This document shows, piece by piece, positions 9,044 through 17,806 of a DNA stretch of 42,946 bases. The position numbers were made by a program, and so were the translations under genes. The DNA is from Saprospiraceae bacterium (lineage in GTDB: Bacteria > Bacteroidota > Bacteroidia > Chitinophagales > Saprospiraceae), in the NCBI GenBank assembly GCA_018057925.1, contig JAGPCT010000030.1:1-42946 (forward strand). Direction: 5' to 3'. Every line of letters begins with the position of its first letter. The stretch's first letter is position 1. The notes under the pieces were generated by a model. It saw only the letters and a program-made list of their open reading frames with translations. It was not told the origin of the DNA and searched no databases.

Positions 9044-10253
9044 CAGATGCTATTTTGTTTATGATCAATAAAAACCAAATAAAGGATATTAAATGGATTG
9101 CAGCAAAAACTCCTTTCCAGAACAAGGGACATGTCGTCCAAAAAAGTAAAAGTAGTCCCCACGATAGTATCAAACGTCCCAACTCAAAAAGCCGTAACCA
9201 CCGGCTACGCTCAAAAAATGCACCACAACTGACCAAAGTCAGGATTACAAAAAAGGTCAGTGATACATTCTGAAAAAACTCAATCTTACTAGACATAAAG
9301 AGTTGAACCGATCCTAAAGCTAAGGCGATAATAAACTGAAAGAAGCTATATGCCATGAGTGAATCGCTGCACTTTTCATCGTACTTGTGATAAGTCGCCT
9401 CATCTATTTCAGGCGGAAGCAAAGCGCCTCCGGCGTATTCCGGTTGCCAGCCAGGCTGTTTGATAAAAACAAGTAACGTATCTTTCAACCCCTTCATTCT
9501 TTTAGCCAACAGTATTAACTCAAACCAGTATTGGAAATTAGCCCATACAGGATTCCAACTTGCCAATGGTTTGGTGATGCCATAGTAAACACGTTCTTCC
9601 TCCTTCTGAAATGTGCCAAAAAGCCGATCCCATATTATCAAAGTTCCACCGTGATTTTTATCGATGTACTTCGGATTTGAACCATGGTGAACCCGATGAT
9701 GGGATGGCGTATTTATAATATATTCTAACCATCCCAATTGACCTATCATCTTGGTATGAATCCAAAACTGATACAATGTATTAAATGCCACTAATGTCAA
9801 AAACAACATTGGATCAAACCCAATAATGGCAAGGGGAAGGTAAAAAATCCAACTAAACCAACTTTGAAACCACGACTGACGTAAGGCCACCGTGTAATTA
9901 TACTCTTCGGATTGATGATGCACTACATGTGCAGCCCATAAAGCGTTGACCTGATGGCTCATACGATGAAACCAATAGTAGAGAAAATCAACTCCTAAAA
10001 ATAAAATCACCCAAATGAAAATATTGGTGGGTATATCAAAAATACGGGCATGTTCATACAAATAAGTATAACCAAAAAACAAAATGGTCTTCATAAATAT
10101 TCCTATCAACTGTTGACCTATTCCTTGACTCAAATTGGAAATAGAATCATTAAGACGGTAATATTGCACCTTTTTAACATAGGAATACACCAACTCTATT
10201 CCTATTAAAATAAAAAATATGGGTATCGATAATGCAATATAATCAACCTTCAT
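9036..10253 (-). CDS. alkylglycerol monooxygenase-like membrane hydroxylase (sterol desaturase family)
   Basis: A 405-residue multi-pass membrane protein of the fatty acid hydroxylase/sterol desaturase superfamily. The di-iron histidine motifs are complete: HRMSH (H96, H100), HVVHH (H109, H112, H113), H166 in FWIHTK, and HHRVHH (H185, H186, H189, H190). Several stretches look closer to animal alkylglycerol monooxygenase (AGMO) than to sterol desaturases: YNYTVALRQS, INTPSHHRVHHG, IDKNHGGTLIIWDRLFGTF, and the C-terminal helical extension after about residue 290. AGMO cleaves the ether bond of alkylglycerols using tetrahydrobiopterin and oxygen; whether this protein uses a pterin is not visible. 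Overlap with the lysoplasmalogenase gene supports an ether-lipid role. A consensus promoter is at 10270-10300. Confidence 0.8.
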   Translation of the reverse strand: MKVDYIALSIPIFFILIGIELVYSYVKKVQYYRLNDSISNLSQGIGQQLIGIFMKTILFFGYTYLYEHARIFDIPTNIFIWVILFLGVDFLYYWFHRMSHQVNALWAAHVVHHQSEEYNYTVALRQSWFQSWFSWIFYLPLAIIGFDPMLFLTLVAFNTLYQFWIHTKMIGQLGWLEYIINTPSHHRVHHGSNPKYIDKNHGGTLIIWDRLFGTFQKEEERVYYGITKPLASWNPVWANFQYWFELILLAKRMKGLKDTLLVFIKQPGWQPEYAGGALLPPEIDEATYHKYDEKCSDSLMAYSFFQFIIALALGSVQLFMSSKIEFFQNVSLTFFVILTLVSCGAFFERSRWLRLFELGRLILSWGLLLLFWTTCPLFWKGVFAAIHLISFIWFLLIINKIASGE

Positions 10254-10269
10254 GTTGTAATATTTGGTT

Positions 10270-10300
10270 CAAATGTACTAAAATGAAAAGATCTCACAAA
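10270..10300 (-). promoter_or_regulatory. Bacteroidota-type promoter for the AGMO-like/YhhN operon
   Basis: On the minus strand TTTG (10297-10300), exactly 19 bases, then TACATTTG (10270-10277). This is one of the best consensus matches in the window, about 17 bases before the ATG at 10253, giving a very short leader. Confidence 0.65.
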
Positions 10301-10402
10301 CTAAAGACTCGCATCGTGTGTATTACATATTTCCCTCTAATTTTTTTTATTCCACTCAAAATCTGACTCTTTAATTGATATTTAAACTCTTTGGAAGGAA
10401 TA

Positions 10403-10458
10403 ACTTCATTATTTGGTTCTCCCGCTTTAGGGGAGATAGAGAGGAAAAATAATGAAGT
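10403..10458. repeat. 56-bp interrupted palindrome
   Basis: ACTTCATTATTT (10403-10414) is perfectly complementary to AAATAATGAAGT (10447-10458), with an inner pair TCTCCC/GGGGAGA. It lies in the divergent gap between the AGMO-like operon and the small + strand gene. It does not carry the CCC-AATTC ends of the other family. The rest of 10301-10590 holds nothing I recognise. Confidence 0.55.
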
Positions 10459-10592
10459 CATTAGGGAAATTTGTTATACACACACTCGCATCAGCAAATG
10501 ACCTGGTGTTTTATTGGATATTTTTCGACTAATATCGATTTGAGTTTTAATACCGATTGGTCTATTATATTTTTACCATTCTTAAAACTTAA

Positions 10593-10644
10593 TCCCTAAT
10601 TCAGCAGTAAGAGCATATAGAAATCTGTATTGCTGAATTACGGT
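10593..10644. repeat. minimal palindromic copy of the element family
   Basis: TAATTCAGCA (10597-10606) pairs with TGCTGAATTA (10631-10640), with the flanks CCC and GG also roughly complementary. The left half matches the left end of the 146-bp copies (AATTCAGCAGTAA). It appears to be a short hairpin form with its middle missing; no direct repeats are seen next to it. Confidence 0.5.
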
Positions 10645-10777
10645 TCAAGTTATTTTGTTGTATGAAACAGTCCATAAAAGTTAAATTTAATATAAAAATT
10701 ATTCATCTTTGCACTTTTATCCTTAGAATATGCTTATAATCTTAGGACTAAATGTAACACGCTTAAATGTTAAAAAG

Positions 10778-11269
10778 ATGATGAACAATCTTTTTTCTAT
10801 CTTTTTTATTTTATTGTTTTCTTTCAATTGTACTGAAAATATGGCATCAGTGCAAGTGGATTCAAGTGGACCAAAAGTATTTGTTCTGGGCGACGATGAA
10901 GAATGGGTCACACAATTGACAAAAAAGCACCCTGCGCTTATGATTACGGTATTTGACAACAATATGGACAATGCCTATAGTAAATGGGTAGAAGTCCTTG
11001 CTGATATGGAAGATTATGCCAATAGAATCAACTATGATATCCGTGGTGTAAAGCTTTGGCTAAATATCTATTGGAATAAAAACGGTGTCATCGAAAATAT
11101 TGGATTCTACCTAAAACCCAATAGTCGCAATGTAAAGCCAGAAGACCTTATGGCATTTTTTACGAGCTATTTGAAAAATCAAAAAATTAGAATTCCGTAT
11201 CATTTGGCGTATTATCACAATGGCAGCGCAACTTTTCCTACCAACTATGCCTATTTGAAAGGTAAATAA
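10778..11269 (+). CDS. small exported protein, unknown function
   Basis: A 163-residue protein when started at the ATG at 10778, which gives a clear hydrophobic signal (MMNNLFSIFFILLFSFNC); an in-frame ATG at 10730 would add 16 non-signal residues. The cysteine after the hydrophobic stretch could be lipidated, but FSFNC is a poor lipobox. The mature part alternates beta-like segments (KVFVLGDDEEWV, ALMITVFDN, GVKLWLNIYWNKNGVIENIGFYLKP) with a helix (PEDLMAFFTSYLKN), loosely like the fold of TonB C-terminal domains, but I see no diagnostic motif. A near-consensus -7 box (CATCTTTG, 10704-10711) lies upstream. It stands alone, between an ether-lipid operon and a sensor kinase. Confidence 0.65.
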   Translation: MMNNLFSIFFILLFSFNCTENMASVQVDSSGPKVFVLGDDEEWVTQLTKKHPALMITVFDNNMDNAYSKWVEVLADMEDYANRINYDIRGVKLWLNIYWNKNGVIENIGFYLKPNSRNVKPEDLMAFFTSYLKNQKIRIPYHLAYYHNGSATFPTNYAYLKGK

Positions 11270-11298
11270 GTTAAAAGCATATATAGCCTCTATTTTAA

Positions 11299-11479
11299 CC
11301 CAAATTCCCTTTAAAGGTAAAATATTGACTTTAAGCGGAATTACATCTAACTAAACCACAACAGGTTGAATATCAGTATTATGGAAATTGATTATTTCCT
11401 AACTATTTTGAATGCAACAGGCTAAAAGTTAGCTTCATATTTCTTAAAGAAACTATTGTACCTTTAATATGAATTCGGG
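11299..11479 (+). mobile_element. MITE-like element, second type (181 bp) with TTTAA direct repeats
   Basis: Left terminus CCCAAATTCCCTTTAAAGG; right terminus, on the minus strand, CCCGAATTCATATTAAAGG, so the two ends are inverted repeats over about 25 bases with few mismatches. Identical TTTAA sits on both flanks (11294-11298 and 11480-11484), as expected of a target duplication. The right half (AAAGTTAGCTTCATATTTC and following) is identical over about 45 bases to the copy ending at 25319. It ends ten bases from the stop codon of the sensor kinase gene. Confidence 0.72.
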
Positions 11480-11489
11480 TTTAACCTGA

Positions 11490-14400
11490 TTACGATTGAT
11501 GCGGTAGGCTGATTTTGAAAATGGTGCCTACACCGGCTTCACTGAAGACTTCTATCTTGGCATGCAGTAGTGTAATAAGGTTGTTTAAGATAATACTTCC
11601 ATGGCCTCCATTGGTGGATGAGCTCTGACCTTCGATAAATTGCTTTAATTTATCTTGTTGGAATCCGGGACCATTGTCAGAAATATAAATACATACACCG
11701 CCCATTTCAACTGTTCCGGTAATTCGGATTTTACCTTTTTTTGTGATTTTATTGGAATTGTCAACAATGTTCCTGACTATTGTTGACAGTATTTGTCGGT
11801 CAGACAGGACGACAATATAGCAAGGCTCTACCGTGATTTTATTGCCATTGATGACGACAATGTCTTTATATAGATGCTTAATTTCCAAAAACAAATCCAT
11901 CAAATCAAACATCTCCTTGTTCACTTTGAAGTTGGAATGTTGACTGGCAGCCCAGGTAAAAAACTGTTCCGTAAATTCATTTAATGCCGCCGTAGAGGTC
12001 TTCAAGGCCGCCACCCTTTGTTCTAAGATGTTGATGGGCATCTTGTTGTAGTTTTTATCCAATTGCTGTGCCATCAATTGAACAAAGCGTATGGGTGACC
12101 TCAAGTCATGCAACACCATCGTGGTAACTTGATCTTTGAGCTTATTACTTTCTTTAAGCTTTTGTTCCGACATTTCGAGCTTAGTGATGGTCAATTGGAG
12201 AGCCCGGGTTTGTTCTTCAATCTTTAGTTTTAGATTCTGATTGTATCTTCTCAATAGCCTCGTTCTGAGCCATACAATGAAGTATGTGATTAAGATGGTA
12301 AAAATGATGAGCAAGTCATAAAACCACAGTGAGTTGTGAAAAGGGGGAATAACCTTTAAATTGATTTTTAAATCTTCCTGGACATTTTGATTAGATTCAA
12401 AAAAGTGACTAACAACAATTTCGTATTCGCCATGCGGAATATGGCTGAGGATTATTTCGCCATTATCCGGAACCTTTTGCCACTCATTATTTAATCCGAT
12501 AATTTTATATTGTAATTTTAGGTTGTTTTTATTGCCATAAAAGGGTGTCGTCACATCCATCTTGATATCCGAATATTGTTGTAACAAGACAAGAGTGTTG
12601 TTTTTAAAATAGTTGTTTTTGTTGTTATTGAAAGCAAGCTCTGATAGAAATATTTTACTTCCCGGGAGTGTTTGGATCAACTGGTGTGGATTGAATCGTA
12701 CTAAGCCCATAATACTCGGCATTGACAAAGAACCATCCCTTAGCCATACATAGGCCGGCGTACATCCTCCATTGAATTCATTGGTTGCAAGTCCATCCTC
12801 CATCGAATAAAGCATGTACCGCACAGGACGGCTTTTATCTTTGGCATAATCCAACAAGTCTTGAATAGAAACCTTGAAAAGCCCATTATTAGAAGGAAGT
12901 AAAAAATTTCCCATTCCATCATCAATAAAGGCATGCACCTTTTTGAGGCCATCAAAGGGGGTAATTGGAAACTGTATTACATTATCTTTATCAACTAAAT
13001 AGATACCTTTATTGTATGTTGTTACCCAAATTCTCCCCTCTTTATCCTGATAAATGTAGCGGATATACCGTGAGGCTAAAATATGTCGGGTCAGCCTGTC
13101 CGTTGACCTATCATACATAAACAATCCATTCTCGGTGCCGATGATGAAATTACTGGAACTTGTTTGGAGAGCTGTTGTAATTTGATTGTTTTTTATTCCA
13201 TTCAGTCCAGATTGAAATATTATTGCATCATTCAGGAGTTGGTAAAATGAATTTTCAGTAAAAACATTGATAATTTCAGGACGATTTAATTCAGCTGAAA
13301 TATATACCGTATTAGATGAAAAGCGTTGAATAATCTTTGGGATATTCGAAGAAATATTAAATTTATATAGAAGGTTTTCGTCACCATAATAGATGTTTTG
13401 TTTATTATCTAAAAATGAGCTGATGCTCATCTGACCTGCGTTTCTGAGAGTATCAATAGTTCCATTTGGTCGATAGATATATTTTTGACAGATAATACTC
13501 TGGTCTGGAAGTAAGAGTTGACTGTAAAATCCACGTCTTACAATTTCATCATTTATATTGTAATAATGAAAAAGGTTAGGCATGATGATATACAATCCAC
13601 TTACCGCAGAACCGACATAATACTTTTGTTGGTCTTTATGATAATATACGATGTCAATTGCATTGGCATTGAGTCCGGAAGTGATGAGTGAGGAGATGAT
13701 ACCTTTTGAGGGATCAATGGTCAACTTGTACAGAGAATTACCACAATAAAGATATCCGGCGTCATTTCCCTTGACGAGGGTAAACTTTCCTGCTTTAAAA
13801 GATTTGTTTGTTGTAATAGGTCCGGAAACAGTGGAAAATCTTGGTATAAGGCGACCTTTATAGTGTACTTGAAACTTTGTCGAACCACGATTAGATAGCA
13901 CTTGATAGTCTCCGATCATGATACTTTGAAGGTCATAAAAATTCTTTTCTGAATGGCTTATTGCTTCAAATTGTCCATTTTGAAGGTAAAATAGGGTGCT
14001 CCCCATCTTGAGGTAAACTTCACTTAAGTGATTGGTGCTAATGTTGACTCCTTTATTGTCCGGATATTTTTCCTGAAGGGAATCAATAGTCTTACGCAGT
14101 GAATAAAAATTATACGGATACTTACGATTAAAAGATTCTAGTTGCGATTGGGTATTCCATACCAAGGGCTTAGATGCGATACTTGGGGAGCGGGTGTCAA
14201 TATGGACTAATTGAAATTTATCATTGATAAAGAAAATTTCCTTGTCAGGAGTCTGGATAAGTCTTCTGAAACGAATGGAGGTTAGACCTTGGATGTTACT
14301 ATTGTCAAATATTTTAAAATTAACGCCATCAAAGCGGATTAAGCCCATCTCACAAGAGAGCCAACAAAATCCGTTTTTATCAAAGGCTATACCTGTAATA

Positions 14401-14525
14401 CTATTTTGTGGAAGACCATTGGTAGTGTTGTAGTTTATTATACCAAAATAATCCCTTTGTCCGACTATTACAACCGGAATTAGAAACATTAATAGCACAA
14501 TACACATTCTGATGATTCTCATCAT
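11490..14525 (-). CDS. two-component propeller sensor histidine kinase
   Basis: A 1011-residue inner-membrane sensor. A signal peptide (residues 1-22) precedes a periplasmic beta-propeller built from repeats such as SITGIAFDKNGFCWLSCEMGL and YIRYIYQDKEGRIWVTTYNKGIY, then a Y_Y_Y domain (LQYKIIGLNNEWQ...PHGEYEIVV), one membrane helix near residue 735-755, a coiled coil, and the kinase core. The phosphorylated histidine is H806 in VLHDLRSP; the N-box NIVDNSN and G-box ISDNGPGF are present, with a second glycine motif GGHGSIILNNL. Unlike the classic Bacteroides hybrid sensors it has no receiver or AraC domain, and no response regulator gene is adjacent, so its partner lies elsewhere. Such sensors usually respond to oligosaccharides; the ligand here is unknown. 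Translation could start at the first or second Met. Confidence 0.88.
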   Translation of the reverse strand: MMRIIRMCIVLLMFLIPVVIVGQRDYFGIINYNTTNGLPQNSITGIAFDKNGFCWLSCEMGLIRFDGVNFKIFDNSNIQGLTSIRFRRLIQTPDKEIFFINDKFQLVHIDTRSPSIASKPLVWNTQSQLESFNRKYPYNFYSLRKTIDSLQEKYPDNKGVNISTNHLSEVYLKMGSTLFYLQNGQFEAISHSEKNFYDLQSIMIGDYQVLSNRGSTKFQVHYKGRLIPRFSTVSGPITTNKSFKAGKFTLVKGNDAGYLYCGNSLYKLTIDPSKGIISSLITSGLNANAIDIVYYHKDQQKYYVGSAVSGLYIIMPNLFHYYNINDEIVRRGFYSQLLLPDQSIICQKYIYRPNGTIDTLRNAGQMSISSFLDNKQNIYYGDENLLYKFNISSNIPKIIQRFSSNTVYISAELNRPEIINVFTENSFYQLLNDAIIFQSGLNGIKNNQITTALQTSSSNFIIGTENGLFMYDRSTDRLTRHILASRYIRYIYQDKEGRIWVTTYNKGIYLVDKDNVIQFPITPFDGLKKVHAFIDDGMGNFLLPSNNGLFKVSIQDLLDYAKDKSRPVRYMLYSMEDGLATNEFNGGCTPAYVWLRDGSLSMPSIMGLVRFNPHQLIQTLPGSKIFLSELAFNNNKNNYFKNNTLVLLQQYSDIKMDVTTPFYGNKNNLKLQYKIIGLNNEWQKVPDNGEIILSHIPHGEYEIVVSHFFESNQNVQEDLKINLKVIPPFHNSLWFYDLLIIFTILITYFIVWLRTRLLRRYNQNLKLKIEEQTRALQLTITKLEMSEQKLKESNKLKDQVTTMVLHDLRSPIRFVQLMAQQLDKNYNKMPINILEQRVAALKTSTAALNEFTEQFFTWAASQHSNFKVNKEMFDLMDLFLEIKHLYKDIVVINGNKITVEPCYIVVLSDRQILSTIVRNIVDNSNKITKKGKIRITGTVEMGGVCIYISDNGPGFQQDKLKQFIEGQSSSTNGGHGSIILNNLITLLHAKIEVFSEAGVGTIFKISLPHQS

Positions 14526-14726
14526 TCATTAAATCGCCTCAAGTTACGACCTTAGAATCATATATTGGATATAAATGCTATAATTTTGTAGTAAAATATC
14601 TACAATTAAAATTTTGTAAGAGATATTATCTTCGCACCAGAAACATTTAAAATGCGGTCTTTATACTTTTCACACACTTTTTAAAGACGTAATAAAAAAA
14701 TATCGAAAGGTATTTGAGATTTATTA

Positions 14727-14766
14727 AAATCGTTCCTTTTCCCATATTTAGGAACGATTTTTTATT
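14727..14766 (-). terminator. rho-independent terminator of the nadK operon
   Basis: A 12-base perfect stem, AAATCGTTCC with its complement GGAACGATTT at the core, encloses a loop of about 12 bases, with A/T runs on both sides. It begins about ten bases after the nadK stop codon. The T-run is better on the + strand, so it may act in both directions. The remaining 14526-14726 shows no feature beyond AT-rich sequence. Confidence 0.65.
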
Positions 14767-14776
14767 TTAGTGAAAA

Positions 14777-15670
14777 TCACTTTTTGTAATTTCTTAAGTC
14801 TCGCCCCCATTGCAATTTATCTCTCATTGTCTTCATGAAGGTTATTTTAGGCAGCCTTACCAAGCTAATAGTATGATTGGCTTTGACGACTTTTATGATA
14901 CATGTCTTGGTTATTACTTCATAGCGACTATCCAAGGTGCATAAGAAGTTTTCCGCTCTCCCCTCTATCGTAAATTCAAGCTCCGAACAGTCCGGCACAA
15001 TCAGTGGCCTTACACTTAAGTTGTGGGGTGCTATGGGTGTTATGATAAAGTTTTCAGCTGTCGGCATCAAGATGGGACCTCCGCAACTTAGACTATATCC
15101 TGTACTGCCGGTAGGCGTCGAAATGATAAGCCCATCCGCCCAATATGAGTTGAGAAACTCACCATTCAGGCTAGCGTGAATAACAATCATTGATGAATGA
15201 TCCCGTTTAATAATGGTCATATCATTGAGTGCAAAAGGGTAACTCATAAATTGACCTTCATTGGATGTGAAATGTAACAATGAACGGCGCTCTATGGTAT
15301 AATCCCGATTAAAAAGCTTGTGTACCGTTTGATCAATATATTTCTTTTCTATACTTGCCAAAAAACCCAACCGCCCCAGATTGATCCCAACTATGGGAAT
15401 ATTACTAGCCCCAATCAACATAGATGCTTCTAATAATGTACCGTCACCACCCAATGAAAAAAGAAAGTCTATATCCGTTGTGTTTTCAAAATCCAACTCC
15501 TCGACTACCTTTATCTCAGAAGGCAAAGCCAACCATCTTGTCGTAGCAGAATAAGCCTGGTGTAGCATCGTTATTCTAACTCCTAAATACAGGCACTTGG
15601 AGACCAATTCTTGAACAAAAATCGCCTGATCGGCTTCAATAATTTTTGCAAATACTACTACATGCTTCAT
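14777..15670 (-). CDS. nadK: NAD kinase
   Basis: A 297-residue cytoplasmic enzyme that phosphorylates NAD to NADP. The diagnostic GGDGT (residues 74-78) binds the nucleotide phosphate; NLGRLGFLAS (98-107), ALND (147-150, usually ALNE) and STPTGSTGYSLSCGGP (184-199) are in the expected order and spacing. Length is normal for the family. The start overlaps the end of the Omp85-type gene by four bases, so it is the last gene of a three-gene operon, and a strong terminator follows it. In many Bacteroidota nadK sits next to bamA-type genes, so this neighbourhood is conserved in kind. Confidence 0.95.
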   Translation of the reverse strand: MKHVVVFAKIIEADQAIFVQELVSKCLYLGVRITMLHQAYSATTRWLALPSEIKVVEELDFENTTDIDFLFSLGGDGTLLEASMLIGASNIPIVGINLGRLGFLASIEKKYIDQTVHKLFNRDYTIERRSLLHFTSNEGQFMSYPFALNDMTIIKRDHSSMIVIHASLNGEFLNSYWADGLIISTPTGSTGYSLSCGGPILMPTAENFIITPIAPHNLSVRPLIVPDCSELEFTIEGRAENFLCTLDSRYEVITKTCIIKVVKANHTISLVRLPKITFMKTMRDKLQWGRDLRNYKK

Positions 15671-17103
15671 AACCCTGCATCAAAATGTACAAAAAAACCA
15701 ATTTTACCCAAATTATTTCGGGACACCTCAAGCCTCAATAGCTTGTTATAATAAAACACAATATCCAATCCAAGGCCATATCCATGGATCATCTGGTTGC
15801 TTAGTGGATTACCCGTTCCATAGAACCGATCATCGACCTTCGCCACATCAAACCCTCCCGATAAGTATAGATCTATCGGCAATTGTTGGTATGCTTTCAA
15901 GATAATGTTCTTATCCCAATCGACATTCATTCCAAAGATATGAAATCTTAAATTTAACTTTGATAAAAAATAGTCTTGTCCATCGACAACATTATTTTCA
16001 AACCCTCTCACATACAGGTTGTCATACCCTAATGCTTTGTTGAAATAATATGGAATCTTGTTTCTATTGATATTGTACCTTCCATAGACGTGTTCTTCTA
16101 CACTAAGTTTTTCAGTCAATTTCCTAAATCCTGAAAAGCGAATTCCTATATCTGACTTATTGATCACACTTTTGCCAAGCCCTATCTGGTCAACATAAAC
16201 TTCTGCAACCCATCCTTTCATCGCATAAGGTATTATATCCCGCATGTCATAGCGAAATGAATATTTAACTTCTAAAAATCGAAGTTTAGCATGCCCATTG
16301 AAATAATCGGGATTGAAATTCTCTGTGATACTGTCATGTGCAGCAAAGTCATATCCGTTGATTTCCAGGAGATGTTTACTATATATCCCCGGACGATACA
16401 AAGCCCTTAAGCCGCCCTTGAAACGTTGTAGCAGGCTATGTTCCAAATTTCGTTTGAATACCAAATAGTTATTTGTCGTAACGACAGGAACCTCTTTGTT
16501 GGCTGCAAAAAATGCCGTTGCCCCTAAACCCAGTGTGTTATTCCTATTGAGATACGGAAAGTCATAATCAATGGAGATCTTTTTTGTAAACCCGGCTTGA
16601 CCGTAGAGGATAAGCCGATCTCCATTTCCGGTTAAGTTGAGGTGCTGGAAATAACCTCCGTACGAAAGGGTTTTGAAGGAACGTTTGTAGTTGTTCCACC
16701 ATTTATTAAAGTCATTGTCCAAAAACTCAAGCAGCGGCAGTGGATAGATATAAAGGCCTTCCTTACAGGTTATACTTACGCCTGATGTTCGGGACTCAAG
16801 ATTGAAATCAACCATTCTAAAGGCAGCAGTGACAACAAGATTGGTATTAAGGATACGCTTTTCATTGGTGCTGAACCTATGGAGTATTTCTTTCATATCG
16901 ATGGAGTCGCCAACCTTAAAGTCCAGTTCTCGCAATAAAATATACGGTTTAGTCTTGTTTAAACCAGTGACAGCAATATCAGTAATTTGAATTTTTTGTC
17001 CGAAAGAAACAAAAGGTATGAAAAGAAATATCAACCAACTCCATTGAAATATATGGGATAGGAAGACCGAAAAACCGATGAAAGTGCGGCCAATCAAGGT
17101 CAT
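15667..17103 (-). CDS. Omp85/BamA-like outer-membrane protein with one POTRA-like domain
   Basis: A 478-residue outer-membrane protein. Residues 1-35 form a long signal ending SFGQ; about 36-110 form one POTRA-like domain (ITDIAVTGLNKTKPYILLRELDFKVGD, typical of POTRA starts); the rest is a beta-barrel of the Omp85 superfamily with alternating strands, and LYVRGFENNVVDGQDYFL fits the conserved RGF region. It is far shorter than BamA (five POTRAs), so it is an accessory member, perhaps a lipid or protein translocator. Its start (ATGA overlap at 17101-17104) shares bases with the stop of the upstream TPR gene, and its end overlaps nadK. Confidence 0.8.
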   Translation of the reverse strand: MTLIGRTFIGFSVFLSHIFQWSWLIFLFIPFVSFGQKIQITDIAVTGLNKTKPYILLRELDFKVGDSIDMKEILHRFSTNEKRILNTNLVVTAAFRMVDFNLESRTSGVSITCKEGLYIYPLPLLEFLDNDFNKWWNNYKRSFKTLSYGGYFQHLNLTGNGDRLILYGQAGFTKKISIDYDFPYLNRNNTLGLGATAFFAANKEVPVVTTNNYLVFKRNLEHSLLQRFKGGLRALYRPGIYSKHLLEINGYDFAAHDSITENFNPDYFNGHAKLRFLEVKYSFRYDMRDIIPYAMKGWVAEVYVDQIGLGKSVINKSDIGIRFSGFRKLTEKLSVEEHVYGRYNINRNKIPYYFNKALGYDNLYVRGFENNVVDGQDYFLSKLNLRFHIFGMNVDWDKNIILKAYQQLPIDLYLSGGFDVAKVDDRFYGTGNPLSNQMIHGYGLGLDIVFYYNKLLRLEVSRNNLGKIGFFVHFDAGL

Positions 17104-17702
17104 CAGCGCATCTTTGGGCGACGTTGCTTAGTTCCGCCCCGTTGTGCCATAGCCATGCGGTTTTGCATGCCCATCTGACCGGACTTACCTAAGGCTTGTT
17201 TAAATTGTTTGATTTGGTCTTTAATCATCGACTCAGTGACGTTGAGTTCGTCCGCCTTTTGCACAAGGGTTGTTGCTTGACGGAAGTTGTTTTTCATTGC
17301 AGCGAGGTTGGCCTGCTGAAGTAAAATCATTGCTTTTTCGTTGTCTGAGGTATATTTGGACTTTTCGCTTTCTTTAAAAGATTCGCTGGCGGCGGAATAA
17401 TCTTTGTCTTGCATTGCAAAGGAACCTTTTAACATGTAATAAGCAGAACGACCGGGACCGAAAAGTAACTTTGGAAAAAAGGTAAGTCCAAGTCGAGCCT
17501 TTGCCCCTTTAATATCCTGCTTTTGCATCAAAAGGCTTGCGGATTGAACAGTTCCAATCATCAAATATCCTACCAATAAAATTAATGCCACCAAATAAAG
17601 TGGAAATGCATACCAGAAACCATAAAAAATTGTCAAAACAATACCGATGATGATAGATCCTACGATTAAGGCAAAACGCAAATATATATTGATGGTAAAC
17701 AT
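17103..17702 (-). CDS. two-helix membrane protein with TPR-like C-terminal region
   Basis: A 199-residue protein. Two hydrophobic helices lie at about residues 6-27 and 29-52, followed by a helical region with TPR character (GRSAYYMLKGSFAMQDKDYSAASESF; EKAMILLQQANLAAMKNNFRQA) and a basic, Gly/Arg/Met-rich tail ending KQRRPKMR. I do not recognise the family beyond this. It is the first gene of the operon with the Omp85 barrel and nadK, joined by an ATGA overlap. A TAnnTTTG box is 17 bases upstream. Confidence 0.7.
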   Translation of the reverse strand: MFTINIYLRFALIVGSIIIGIVLTIFYGFWYAFPLYLVALILLVGYLMIGTVQSASLLMQKQDIKGAKARLGLTFFPKLLFGPGRSAYYMLKGSFAMQDKDYSAASESFKESEKSKYTSDNEKAMILLQQANLAAMKNNFRQATTLVQKADELNVTESMIKDQIKQFKQALGKSGQMGMQNRMAMAQRGGTKQRRPKMR

Positions 17703-17718
17703 ATCCTTAAATTTTGTG

Positions 17719-17726
17719 CAAAAGTA
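17719..17726 (-). promoter_or_regulatory. -7 promoter box for the TPR/Omp85/nadK operon
   Basis: TACTTTTG on the minus strand matches TAnnTTTG. No well-spaced TTG is seen (the nearest TTTG is 25 bases upstream), so only the -7 part is supported. Confidence 0.4.
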
Positions 17727-17806
17727 ATAAAAAGTATCGATTTTCTCTACCCAAATTCCTTATTATACAAATTGCGTTGCATTCTACAGATATCGAATTG
17801 CGACAA

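Noticed and set aside
17751-17806. Possible further copy of the CCC-AATTC element
   Set aside because: CCCAAATTCCTTATTATAC resembles one terminus, but a matching right end and flanking repeat are not convincing.
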